Part shown: positions 31,846 to 39,703 of the stretch, piece by piece
Layout: every line of letters begins with the position of its first letter
Numbering within the stretch: the first letter of the stretch is position 1
Source of the DNA: Massilia aquatica
Lineage (GTDB): Bacteria > Pseudomonadota > Gammaproteobacteria > Burkholderiales > Burkholderiaceae_D
Direction: 5' to 3'
Assembly: GCF_011682045.1 (NCBI RefSeq)
Contig: NZ_VVIW01000031.1
Span: 1-64,000, forward strand
DNA: 64,000 bases
Notes under the pieces: generated by a model
What the model was told of the DNA's origin: nothing
What the model saw: only the letters and a program-made list of their open reading frames with translations
Databases searched by the model: none
Program-made: the position numbers and the translations under genes

Positions 31846-33900
31846 ATGAGTACTTTACCGACCGTGCCTTCCCACGCCATCGGCGGCGAGCGCCAGAGTA
31901 CGCGCCTGCTGCGCCTGACGTTTCCCGCTGGCGGACCGTCCGGCCTGATGCTGGCCAACCGGCTCGACGCCGTCGAAGGCCTGTCGCGCGATTTCAATTT
32001 TACGGTCGAGGTCTTGTCCGACAATCCGTCGATCGCGCTCAAGGATGTGCAGGGAAAACTGGCCACGGTCGAACTGGTGCGCGAAGACGGCAGCCTGCGT
32101 TATTTCAACGGTCACGTGTTCGAGTTCCGGCGCGTGCGCGCCGACGGCGGCTACGTGTATTACGAGATGGTCCTGCTGCCCTGGCTGGCCTACCTGCGCC
32201 TGCGCCGCGACAACTACCTGTATCACAACATGAGCGTGCGCGACCAGACCGACGATATCTTCGGCGAGTACGCGGTGCGCAAGAGCGAGATGCGCATCGG
32301 CGGCCCCGACCCGGCCATGACCGACGCCTGCCAGTTCGACGAAACCGACTACAACTACGTGCACCGGCGCTGGGAGGCGAAAGGCTGGTTCTACTGGTAC
32401 GAGCACACGGCCGGCGGCCACACCCTGGTGCTGGCGGACGACTCCACCAGCGCCGCGCCGATCGACGGGCGCAGCGACATTCCGTTCCAGGCCGAAGCCG
32501 GCAGCGAAGAAGACGATGGCCTGCGCGAATGGACGCCGGTGCGCAACCTGGTTCCGGCCCACGTGGCGCTGGCCAGCTTCGACTTCAAGAAGCCCAAGCC
32601 AGTCAGGGTCGACCTGCCGACCACCAACCAGCAAGGCGACGTTCTAAAAAAGGAAGTGTACGAATACAGCGGCGCGTACGGCTTCAGGGATGCCGGCGAA
32701 GGCGACGCCCACACCCGCCTGCGGCTGGAAGAAATCGAAGCCTCCGGCAAGCACTTCGAAGGCGCCGGCAACGACCGCTACGCCCAGCCGGGACGCAGCT
32801 TCGAGCTGACCGAACACTACGACGGGGCCGACACCTTCCTCATCATCGAGGTGGTCCACACGGCCACCAACAACTACCAGGTCAACCGCGACATGGGGTT
32901 GTCGCACTACGAAAACCGGATCGGCTGCATCCGCAAGAAGATCCCGTGGCGGCCGGGGCGCGGTTTCAACAGCACTGCCACCAAGGTGTACGGCCTGCAG
33001 ACGGCGATCGTGACCGGCCCGCCGGGCGAAGAAATCCACACCGACGAATACGGCCGCGTGCGCGTGCAGTTCCACTGGGATCGCATCGGCAGCTACGACG
33101 ATAAGAGTTCGGCCTGGATCCGCGTGGCGACCGCTTGGAGCGGCCCCGGTTTCGGCATGACTTCGATTCCCCGGGTGGGCACCGAAGTCGTGGTCCAGTT
33201 CCTGAACGGGAACCCGGACCGTCCGCTGGTGACTGGCATGGTGCCGAACCAGGACACCATGCCTCCGTGGAAGCTGCCCGACAACAAAACCCAGAGCGGC
33301 GTGCTTTCGCGCAGCACGCCCAAGGGCGGCCCGGACAACGCCAACGGCATGCGCTTCGAAGACAAAAAAGGCGCCGAGCAGCTGTGGATGCAGGCCGAAC
33401 GCAATCTCGATGGGCTGGTCAAGAACGACCAGACCTACACCGTGCGCCACGACGAAACCCGCACCGTGGGCAACGACCAGAGTCTCAGCGTGGGGAACAA
33501 CCAGGCGATTTCGGTCGGGGGCGACCGCACCAGGTTCGTGGGCAAGGACGAAATCAACCGGGTCAAGAAAACGCTGACGGAAACGGTCAAGAGCCACACC
33601 CTGCAACAGGTCGGCGGCAACAAGCACACCCTGGTCGGCAAGCACTTCAAGATCGAAGCGGGCGACAGCTTCGAGATCACCTGCGGCAAGGGCACCTTCT
33701 TCATGGACAAGAAGGGCAACGTCGCCATTACCGGCGCGAACATCAACATCACCTCGAGCGGCCCGCTGCAAATCAACGGCAAGAAGGTCGACCTCAATCC
33801 GGGCGGTGGCGGCGCGGCCGTCACGCCCAAGCCGAAAGGCGGCGGCGCGATCATCGCCGATGTCGACGCCCAGTTTGCGCCGCCGCCCCCTGCGAAGTAA
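31846..33900 (+). CDS. vgrG: type VI secretion VgrG spike protein
   Basis: A 684-residue VgrG, the trimeric spike of the T6SS needle. The N-terminal gp27-like region begins L-L-R-L-T-F-P-A-G and includes G-L-S-R-D-F-N-F-T-V-E-V-L-S. The gp5-like OB domain (about 385-480) has G-P-P-G-E-E-I-H-T-D-E-Y-G-R-V-R-V-Q-F-H-W-D and S-A-W-I-R-V-A. The C-terminal beta-helix has repeats such as V-G-N-D-Q-S-L-S-V-G-N-N-Q. It ends in a short Gly/Pro-rich tail without an added effector domain. AAAGGA lies 8 nt before the ATG. First gene of a cargo module with an Eag-like chaperone and Rhs effector. No core T6SS genes are in the window. Confidence 0.95.
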   Translation: MSTLPTVPSHAIGGERQSTRLLRLTFPAGGPSGLMLANRLDAVEGLSRDFNFTVEVLSDNPSIALKDVQGKLATVELVREDGSLRYFNGHVFEFRRVRADGGYVYYEMVLLPWLAYLRLRRDNYLYHNMSVRDQTDDIFGEYAVRKSEMRIGGPDPAMTDACQFDETDYNYVHRRWEAKGWFYWYEHTAGGHTLVLADDSTSAAPIDGRSDIPFQAEAGSEEDDGLREWTPVRNLVPAHVALASFDFKKPKPVRVDLPTTNQQGDVLKKEVYEYSGAYGFRDAGEGDAHTRLRLEEIEASGKHFEGAGNDRYAQPGRSFELTEHYDGADTFLIIEVVHTATNNYQVNRDMGLSHYENRIGCIRKKIPWRPGRGFNSTATKVYGLQTAIVTGPPGEEIHTDEYGRVRVQFHWDRIGSYDDKSSAWIRVATAWSGPGFGMTSIPRVGTEVVVQFLNGNPDRPLVTGMVPNQDTMPPWKLPDNKTQSGVLSRSTPKGGPDNANGMRFEDKKGAEQLWMQAERNLDGLVKNDQTYTVRHDETRTVGNDQSLSVGNNQAISVGGDRTRFVGKDEINRVKKTLTETVKSHTLQQVGGNKHTLVGKHFKIEAGDSFEITCGKGTFFMDKKGNVAITGANINITSSGPLQINGKKVDLNPGGGGAAVTPKPKGGGAIIADVDAQFAPPPPAK

Positions 33901-33930
33901 GCCTCTCTCCACTTTCATGACAGGACCAGC

Positions 33931-34368
33931 ATGGACTATCAGATCAATGAAGGCAGCTTTACGATTCCGGCCAATGCGCAAGACCGCAGCGTCAACATGC
34001 TGCTGCTGAACCTCGGCCCCGGCGGCCTGACCCTGGTCGCCACGCGCGACCAGGTGCAGCAAGGCGAAGACCTGGACGGCTTCGTCACGCGCCAGCTGCG
34101 CGTGCTGGCCTCGCAGGTCAAGGGCTTCAAGGAGCACGAGCGCGCCGCGCTCACCGTCGGCAGCGCGCAGTTGCCGGGAATGCAGCTGGCCAGCTCGTTC
34201 AAGCAGAACGGCGCCAGCATGCACCAGCGCCTGACCGTCATCCGCCTGGCCGGCAGCGCGGTGCTGGTGCTGACCATGACCTGCGCAGCGCCGCTGAACG
34301 CCGAGCAGGACGCGTATGCGCGCCAGCTGCTCGACAGTTTTGTGCCGGCGTCCGGCCCCGCGCAGTAA
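33931..34368 (+). CDS. DcrB/DUF1795 family T6SS effector chaperone (Eag-like)
   Basis: A 145-residue cytoplasmic protein of the DUF1795/DcrB type, opening Y-Q-I-N-E-G-S-F-T-I-P, then D-R-S-V-N-M-L-L-L-N and R-L-T-V-I-R-L-A-G-S-A-V-L-V-L-T. Proteins of this family, between vgrG and a PAAR-Rhs gene, are Eag chaperones. They shield the N-terminal membrane helices of the effector and load it on VgrG. The position (30 bp after vgrG, 39 bp before rhs) and the prePAAR helices of the next gene fit this exactly. Confidence 0.88.
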   Translation: MDYQINEGSFTIPANAQDRSVNMLLLNLGPGGLTLVATRDQVQQGEDLDGFVTRQLRVLASQVKGFKEHERAALTVGSAQLPGMQLASSFKQNGASMHQRLTVIRLAGSAVLVLTMTCAAPLNAEQDAYARQLLDSFVPASGPAQ

Positions 34369-34407
34369 GCCCGCGCCGCACCTTCCCTCACCTGCCGGAG
34401 CCTGTTC

Positions 34408-37400
34408 ATGTGCCCAGCCGCTGCCCGCCTGCATGATCCGATTGCCCACACCTCCCTCATCGGCATGATCGCCAAGATGGGTAGCTCGCTGATCGTGAGC
34501 GTGCTGGTCGGCGCGGCGCTGACGGCGCGCGTGATGCTCGTGGTGGGCCTGGTGGTGACGGGGCCGGTCGGCTGGGTCGCCGCGCTGGCGATCAACCTGG
34601 CGGTCGGCTTCGCCGTCAGCCTGGCGCTGGAGGCGAGTGGAGCGAACGCATTCATCGACCGGGGAGTCAGCCATGCGGTCGACAGTTTCATACCCAAGCC
34701 GATCGAAGGAATGATCATCAGCGGCTCGCGCAATGTACTGACCAACTCGCGCCCGGCGGCACGCGCCGCTTCACCCGGCAGCCATGACCAGGTCACGTGC
34801 GCCAAGCACGGCGCGGGGCCGCCGCCGATGCTCGCGCAAGGGTCGGACAACGTCTTCATCAACGACCAGCCGGCGGCGCGCAAGGGCGACATGACCACCT
34901 GCGGCGGCACCATCGCCGAGGGCTCGGGCGACGTGTTCATTGGCGGCGGCACCAAAACGGTACGCGCGATCAAGGACGAGCGGCCGTGGTATGTAGCCGC
35001 GGCCGGCGTCGCCATCGGCGTGGCGCTGACACTGTGCGGCAAGGGCAGGATCAACCTGTCCTCGCTCAAGTCGGCCTGGCCATGCCTGGCAGGTATCGGC
35101 GCATCCATGCTGGGCAGCGCGGCGGGGCATTCGATCAGGACCACGATGGGCCACCCGGTCAACGTCATCACGGGCGGCAAAATCCTGCGCGAGGAGCCGG
35201 ACTTCATCCTGGCCGGCCCGCTGCCGATTGCATGGGAGCGTTTTTACAGCAGCCATGACCGGCGCGACGGCGGCCTGCTGGGCGTAGGTTGGAGTTTGCC
35301 GTGCGAAGTGCAGTTGACAGTGGAGCGCGACGCGCAAGGCGCCGTGAGCGGCCTGCACTACTGCGATGATCAGGGACGCGGCATGACGTTTCCGCCGGTC
35401 GCGCCGGGCGAGTGCCATTTCAGCACGGCCGAGGGCTACTACCTGATCCGCACCCGACTCGGGCAGTATCTGGTGCAGGATATCGACGGGCTGTTTCGCG
35501 ACTTTGGGGTGCCCGGTGCCGACCATGCCGGCATCCTGAGATTGCAGCGCCTGGAAGACCGCAACGGCAACTGGCAGGCGTTCCGCTATGACGACGCCGG
35601 CCGGCTATACGAGATCAACGATGGTTGCGGGCGCAGCCTGGAGATCGTCCACGACGCCATCCATCCCCTGCGCGTGGCCGAGGTGCGCCTGGCCAAAGGG
35701 GCCGACGGCGAACTGCCCGAGACGCTGGTGCGCTACCGCTACACGGCGCACGGCGAACTGGCGCACGTGCTTGAGCGCAGCGGCCGCGCGTGCCGCCAGT
35801 TCGGCTATCGCCACGGCTTGATGAGCGAGCACCACGTCCCCGCTGGCCTGCGCTGCCAGTACGAGTGGAGCGGCGAAGGCGCCGCTGCGCGCGTCATCAG
35901 GCACTGGACCGACGACGGCGAAGCGTACCGGTTCGACTACGACCTGGCGGCGCGCCGGACCACGGTGACCGACCAGACCGGGCGCGTTTACCGGTGGACC
36001 TGGAGCGAAGACAAGCAGCCCACCGCCTACACCGACCCGGAAGGCCATGTCTGGTGCTACGCATGGGACGAGAACCGGCAACTGGTGGCGCTGAGCGATC
36101 CGGCCGGCGCGGTGACGCGCTGGGAATACGACGAGGCGGGTCGTCTGAGCGCCACCATCAATGCGCTCGACCAGATCGAAGAGACGGAATGGGATGCGGA
36201 CCTTGACCTGCCCACGGCCGATACCGACGCCGCAGGCAACCGCTGGGCGTATCGGTACGACGAGCGTGGCAATCTGCTGACCGTCACCGATCCCGAAGGC
36301 TACGACACCGAGCAGTTCTACGACAGCCGCGGACTTCCCCACACTGTGCGCGATGCGCGCGGCGGCTACCAGCACATGGAATGGAATCTGCGCGCGCAGA
36401 TGGTGGCGTACATCGACTGCTCCGGCAAGCGCACCAGCATCGGCTACGACGCGCGCGGCGAACTGGCGCGCCTGACCGACGCCCTTGGAAACGATACGCT
36501 GTACCGCCATGACGCCGCCGGCCGGGTCGAGGCGATCGAGCGCGCCGACGGCGGCGTGGAGACATTCACGTACGACCAGTGCGGCCGCATGGACGCGAGC
36601 ATCGATGCCGCCGGCTACCGGACCGGGTACCAGCGCAACGCCCGCGGACAGCTGCTGCGCCGCACCGACGCGCTCGGGCGCACGGTCCATTTTGCGTACG
36701 ACAGCGCGCACCGGCTGGAGCGCCTGATCAACGAAAACGGCGAAGCGTACCGCTTTGTCTACGACCGCAACGACAACGTGGTCGAAGAGATCGGGCTCGA
36801 TGGCGTGGTCAGGCGCATCGAACACGATGCGCGCGGGCTGCCGGTGAGCGTGACCGACGCCGTGGGCGAAGCGGACGCGCTGACCTTGAGCATGCAGCGC
36901 GACGCCCTCGGGCGCCTGAGCGCAAAGCATGCGCGCGGACGCAGCACCGGGTATCGATACGACCAGGTTGGCCAGCTGCTGCAGGCGCAGCAATACACAG
37001 ACCATGGCGGTGCGCGCACGATCCACGACGACCTGCAGTTCGCTTACAGCAAACGCGGAGAAGTGCTGAGCGAGACCGGGCATATGGGAATGCTGAGCCA
37101 CCAGTACGATGAACTGGGCAACCGGGTGGCCACCACCCTGCCGGACGGACGCGTCATCAACAGCCTGTATTACGGTTCGGGGCATCTGCACCAGGTCAAT
37201 ATCGACGGCGCGATTGTGAGCGACATGGAACGCGACGATTTGCATCGGGAAGTGATGCGCAGCCAGGGGCAGCTATCCACCCGTTTTGACTACGACAGCC
37301 TGGGTCGCAAGACTGCAGAACACGCGACGCGCGCGATGCTGACCGAACCCGTGCTGCGCAAGGCGTGGCTGTACGACGCGGCTGGCGAGGTGCGCCAGAA

Positions 37401-38661
37401 GCGTCATTCACGGCACGGCGTGACGGAGTTCACGTACGATCCGCTGGGGCGCATCAAGAGCAGCGTGAGCGAGGCGCGGCGAGAGCTGTTCAGTTGGGAC
37501 GCGGCGGCCAATCTGGTCGACAGTTCGCGGCCTGGCGGCTATGTGCGGCACAACCGCTTGCTGGTGTTCGAAGACAAGCGCTTCGATTACGACGTGCACG
37601 GACGGCTGGAACGCAAGTGCATCGGCGCGCACACCGAGCAGCATTTCGGGTACGACGGCGAGCACCGGCTGCGCAAGGTCGAAACAGTGCGCGCGGGCGT
37701 GCGGCAGCTGGTCTATTTTGACTATGACGCGCTGGGACGCAGGATCAGGAAGACCGACGCGTTCGGGTCGACCGCATTTCTGTGGGACGGCTTGCAGATG
37801 ATGCAGGAGCAGCGCGGCAGCAATGTGGCGACGTATGTGTATGAACCGGACAGCTATGTGCCGCTGGCCAGGATCGACAGCGTTGCCAGGGGCGCGGACA
37901 CGCGCACTGCTGTGTCCGACGACGCATGGATTGGGACGAGCTCGCGTGACGACGGCGCGGGCCGCGTGTACTATTTTCATAACGATGTATCGGGTCTTCC
38001 GGAGGAACTGACGGGGCCGGCAGGAGAAATTGCCTGGCAGGCGCAGTACAAAATCTGGGGAAACACGGTCAGCGAAAGCTGGGTGCAGGCGCGGCAGGAT
38101 TCAACGTCGAGCGCCGCTGACCCGTTGCCCCAGAACCTGCGCTTCCAGGGGCAGTATCTCGATCGGGAAACGGGGCTGCACTACAACACGTTCCGGTTTT
38201 ACGATCCGGATGTTGGGCGGTTTGTTTCGCCAGATCCGATCCGTCTGGCTGGCGGAATCAACCTGACGGCTTATGCGCCAAACCCGATATCGTGGATCGA
38301 CCCTTGGGCATGGGCCTGCATCCAAAACAAGGTGGATGGAACTAAGCGGGAGATTAAGTTTGGCAATAGATTGCGTCGAAAATTCGGAGAAGAGAATGTA
38401 ATGCCGGAACGCTATTTACGTGACTCCAAAGGAAAAATCGTTAGAGATAGCAACAATGAGGCGCGCCGTGTCGATTTCGTAGTGGTTGGCAAGAATAACA
38501 AGGGAACTGCGTTTGAAGTCACCAGCAAAACAGCAAACAAGGAAGTACAAATACAAAAAGAAACAAACATCAGAAATGCTGGGGGCACCTATGTACGGCG
38601 CCCAGGAAAAAAGGAGTTAATAGAGGTAGTGAATTTATCGACAGAAGTTAGACTAAAATAG
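34408..38661 (+). CDS. PAAR-Rhs T6SS effector with C-terminal nuclease-like toxin tip
   Basis: 1417 residues. A prePAAR motif (A-A-R-L-H-D-P-I-A-H) is at 5-14, then hydrophobic helices (about 20-75), a PAAR domain (about 95-190; N-V-F-I-N-D-Q-P-A-A-R and G-S-G-D-V-F-I-G-G-G), and a long YD-repeat Rhs cage to D-P-W-A-W-A (1298-1303). The last 114 residues are a variable, AT-richer toxin tip. Asp1356 (R-V-D-F-V-V-V), Glu1370 and Lys1374 (F-E-V-T-S-K) and the following T-A-N-K...Q-I-Q-K-E resemble PD-(D/E)xK-type nuclease toxins. DNase activity is inferred. Immunity candidates follow 8 bp downstream. The codon and base change at the tip is typical of toxin exchange. Confidence 0.9.
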   Translation: MCPAAARLHDPIAHTSLIGMIAKMGSSLIVSVLVGAALTARVMLVVGLVVTGPVGWVAALAINLAVGFAVSLALEASGANAFIDRGVSHAVDSFIPKPIEGMIISGSRNVLTNSRPAARAASPGSHDQVTCAKHGAGPPPMLAQGSDNVFINDQPAARKGDMTTCGGTIAEGSGDVFIGGGTKTVRAIKDERPWYVAAAGVAIGVALTLCGKGRINLSSLKSAWPCLAGIGASMLGSAAGHSIRTTMGHPVNVITGGKILREEPDFILAGPLPIAWERFYSSHDRRDGGLLGVGWSLPCEVQLTVERDAQGAVSGLHYCDDQGRGMTFPPVAPGECHFSTAEGYYLIRTRLGQYLVQDIDGLFRDFGVPGADHAGILRLQRLEDRNGNWQAFRYDDAGRLYEINDGCGRSLEIVHDAIHPLRVAEVRLAKGADGELPETLVRYRYTAHGELAHVLERSGRACRQFGYRHGLMSEHHVPAGLRCQYEWSGEGAAARVIRHWTDDGEAYRFDYDLAARRTTVTDQTGRVYRWTWSEDKQPTAYTDPEGHVWCYAWDENRQLVALSDPAGAVTRWEYDEAGRLSATINALDQIEETEWDADLDLPTADTDAAGNRWAYRYDERGNLLTVTDPEGYDTEQFYDSRGLPHTVRDARGGYQHMEWNLRAQMVAYIDCSGKRTSIGYDARGELARLTDALGNDTLYRHDAAGRVEAIERADGGVETFTYDQCGRMDASIDAAGYRTGYQRNARGQLLRRTDALGRTVHFAYDSAHRLERLINENGEAYRFVYDRNDNVVEEIGLDGVVRRIEHDARGLPVSVTDAVGEADALTLSMQRDALGRLSAKHARGRSTGYRYDQVGQLLQAQQYTDHGGARTIHDDLQFAYSKRGEVLSETGHMGMLSHQYDELGNRVATTLPDGRVINSLYYGSGHLHQVNIDGAIVSDMERDDLHREVMRSQGQLSTRFDYDSLGRKTAEHATRAMLTEPVLRKAWLYDAAGEVRQKRHSRHGVTEFTYDPLGRIKSSVSEARRELFSWDAAANLVDSSRPGGYVRHNRLLVFEDKRFDYDVHGRLERKCIGAHTEQHFGYDGEHRLRKVETVRAGVRQLVYFDYDALGRRIRKTDAFGSTAFLWDGLQMMQEQRGSNVATYVYEPDSYVPLARIDSVARGADTRTAVSDDAWIGTSSRDDGAGRVYYFHNDVSGLPEELTGPAGEIAWQAQYKIWGNTVSESWVQARQDSTSSAADPLPQNLRFQGQYLDRETGLHYNTFRFYDPDVGRFVSPDPIRLAGGINLTAYAPNPISWIDPWAWACIQNKVDGTKREIKFGNRLRRKFGEENVMPERYLRDSKGKIVRDSNNEARRVDFVVVGKNNKGTAFEVTSKTANKEVQIQKETNIRNAGGTYVRRPGKKELIEVVNLSTEVRLK

Positions 38662-38669
38662 GAGCAATA

Positions 38670-38999
38670 ATGATTGACCACGTCAGATATAGCTATTTCG
38701 ACTTTCTAAATAGGAGCAAAAAAACAGCCTACCGAGAGGCAGTCACAATGAGAGCAAAGGCATTAATGACGTTTTTGTCGAACAATGGACTTATTCTAAT
38801 TGATCCTTTTAAGGAAAATGGAGAATTAAAAGATGATTTGGTCGCTTGCATTTCAAACCTTACTCCAAAGGGTGTTGCGATTTTAAACGAGCCGGTGGCA
38901 AAGTGGTGGTCTTTCGTAGAAAGTGGCGGAGACACAAACGACATCAGCATCCTGAATAAATCACTTGAAAAGATGCGCTATGAAAACTCATCAATTTAA
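38670..38999 (+). CDS. candidate immunity protein 1
   Basis: A 109-residue soluble protein starting 8 bp after the rhs stop with a TAGGAG ribosome site. It is AT-rich like the toxin tip, unlike the surrounding GC-rich genes. The sequence is mainly helical (Y-F-D-F-L-N-R-S-K-K, L-M-T-F-L-S-N-N-G-L-I-L). The gene directly after an Rhs toxin tip is normally its cognate immunity, so this is the first choice for neutralising the effector. No named domain was recognised. Confidence 0.75.
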   Translation: MIDHVRYSYFDFLNRSKKTAYREAVTMRAKALMTFLSNNGLILIDPFKENGELKDDLVACISNLTPKGVAILNEPVAKWWSFVESGGDTNDISILNKSLEKMRYENSSI

Positions 39000-39444
39000 C
39001 CTGAAATACGACGATGCCAGCTGGCACAGCGAAGGCGATTTTCCAGCAAATTTCCCGCCAGAAGCGGGAGGGACACACATCGCCATGTTTTTGATATGGG
39101 CTTGGCTAAATGGGCTTGGAGGGGAATCTTTTGAGGAATTTATGGATGAGTTCAATGATGCCGTGGAAAGCCAGAAAATGTCTCCAGCGGAGATACTCTT
39201 TGCCATGTGCGATGGCAAATTGACAAGCGAGGATCTGAACGATGAAGGAAACGCGTTTGCGGACGCATATTATCAAGATACTTCAACCGGGTATTTACCC
39301 GACTATATAAAATATATTGCGGTCGGTTTGCCCACAATTTACCACGTGCAAGACACATGGGAAAATTTTGGCTTAGTGTCCCATATGATCAGCGAAAAAT
39401 ATAGCGAATGGGAGCATTCAAGCAATGCGCGCAACCAGCACTAG
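38980..39444 (+). CDS. candidate immunity protein 2 (DUF7832-like)
   Basis: A 154-residue soluble acidic protein. The start at ATG 38980 overlaps the previous gene by 20 bp and has a GAAAAGA site; an upstream TTG (38965) is also in frame. The opening Y-D-D-A-S-W-H-S-E-G-D-F-P, with P-E-A-G-G-T-H-I-A-M-F-L-I-W-A, resembles a small family (DUF7832, from memory) often found next to polymorphic toxins. It may be immunity to this toxin or an orphan immunity kept from an earlier tip. AT-rich, like its neighbour. Confidence 0.75.
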   Translation: MKTHQFNLKYDDASWHSEGDFPANFPPEAGGTHIAMFLIWAWLNGLGGESFEEFMDEFNDAVESQKMSPAEILFAMCDGKLTSEDLNDEGNAFADAYYQDTSTGYLPDYIKYIAVGLPTIYHVQDTWENFGLVSHMISEKYSEWEHSSNARNQH

Positions 39445-39566
39445 TGTAATTAACATCGGAAGACGCGCAAATTCCTTCGACAAGCAGTGCCGACTGGGAG
39501 CTATTTACAATTAGGACCTCACTGGCGACCGCCAGCTGGTTATCGGTGAAAAGCCAATTGATTTAG

Positions 39567-39672
39567 ATGACGACGCGCTGGGACGCAGGATAAGGAAGAC
39601 CGACGCGTTCGGCTTGACTGTATTCCTGTGGAATGGCTTGCAGGTGATGCAGGAACAGCGCGACAGCAGTCT
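39567..39672 (+). pseudogene. orphan rhs core fragment
   Basis: About 105 bp encode D-A-L-G-R-R-I-R-K-T-D-A-F-G, then F-L-W-N-G-L-Q and Q-E-Q-R. This nearly repeats the Rhs core segment at 37728-37830 of the upstream effector (F-L-W-D-G-L-Q-M-M-Q-E-Q-R). It has no start, no continuation and no toxin tip. Such fragments remain when a new toxin tip recombines into an rhs gene and displaces the old one. Confidence 0.85.
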
Positions 39673-39703
39673 GAAGCGCTCCGCCTGCAACACGCCTGAA
39701 GCA

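Noticed and set aside
38965-38979. TTG start for immunity candidate 2
   Set aside because: The ATG at 38980 has a purine-rich site just upstream and gives the conserved opening of the family.
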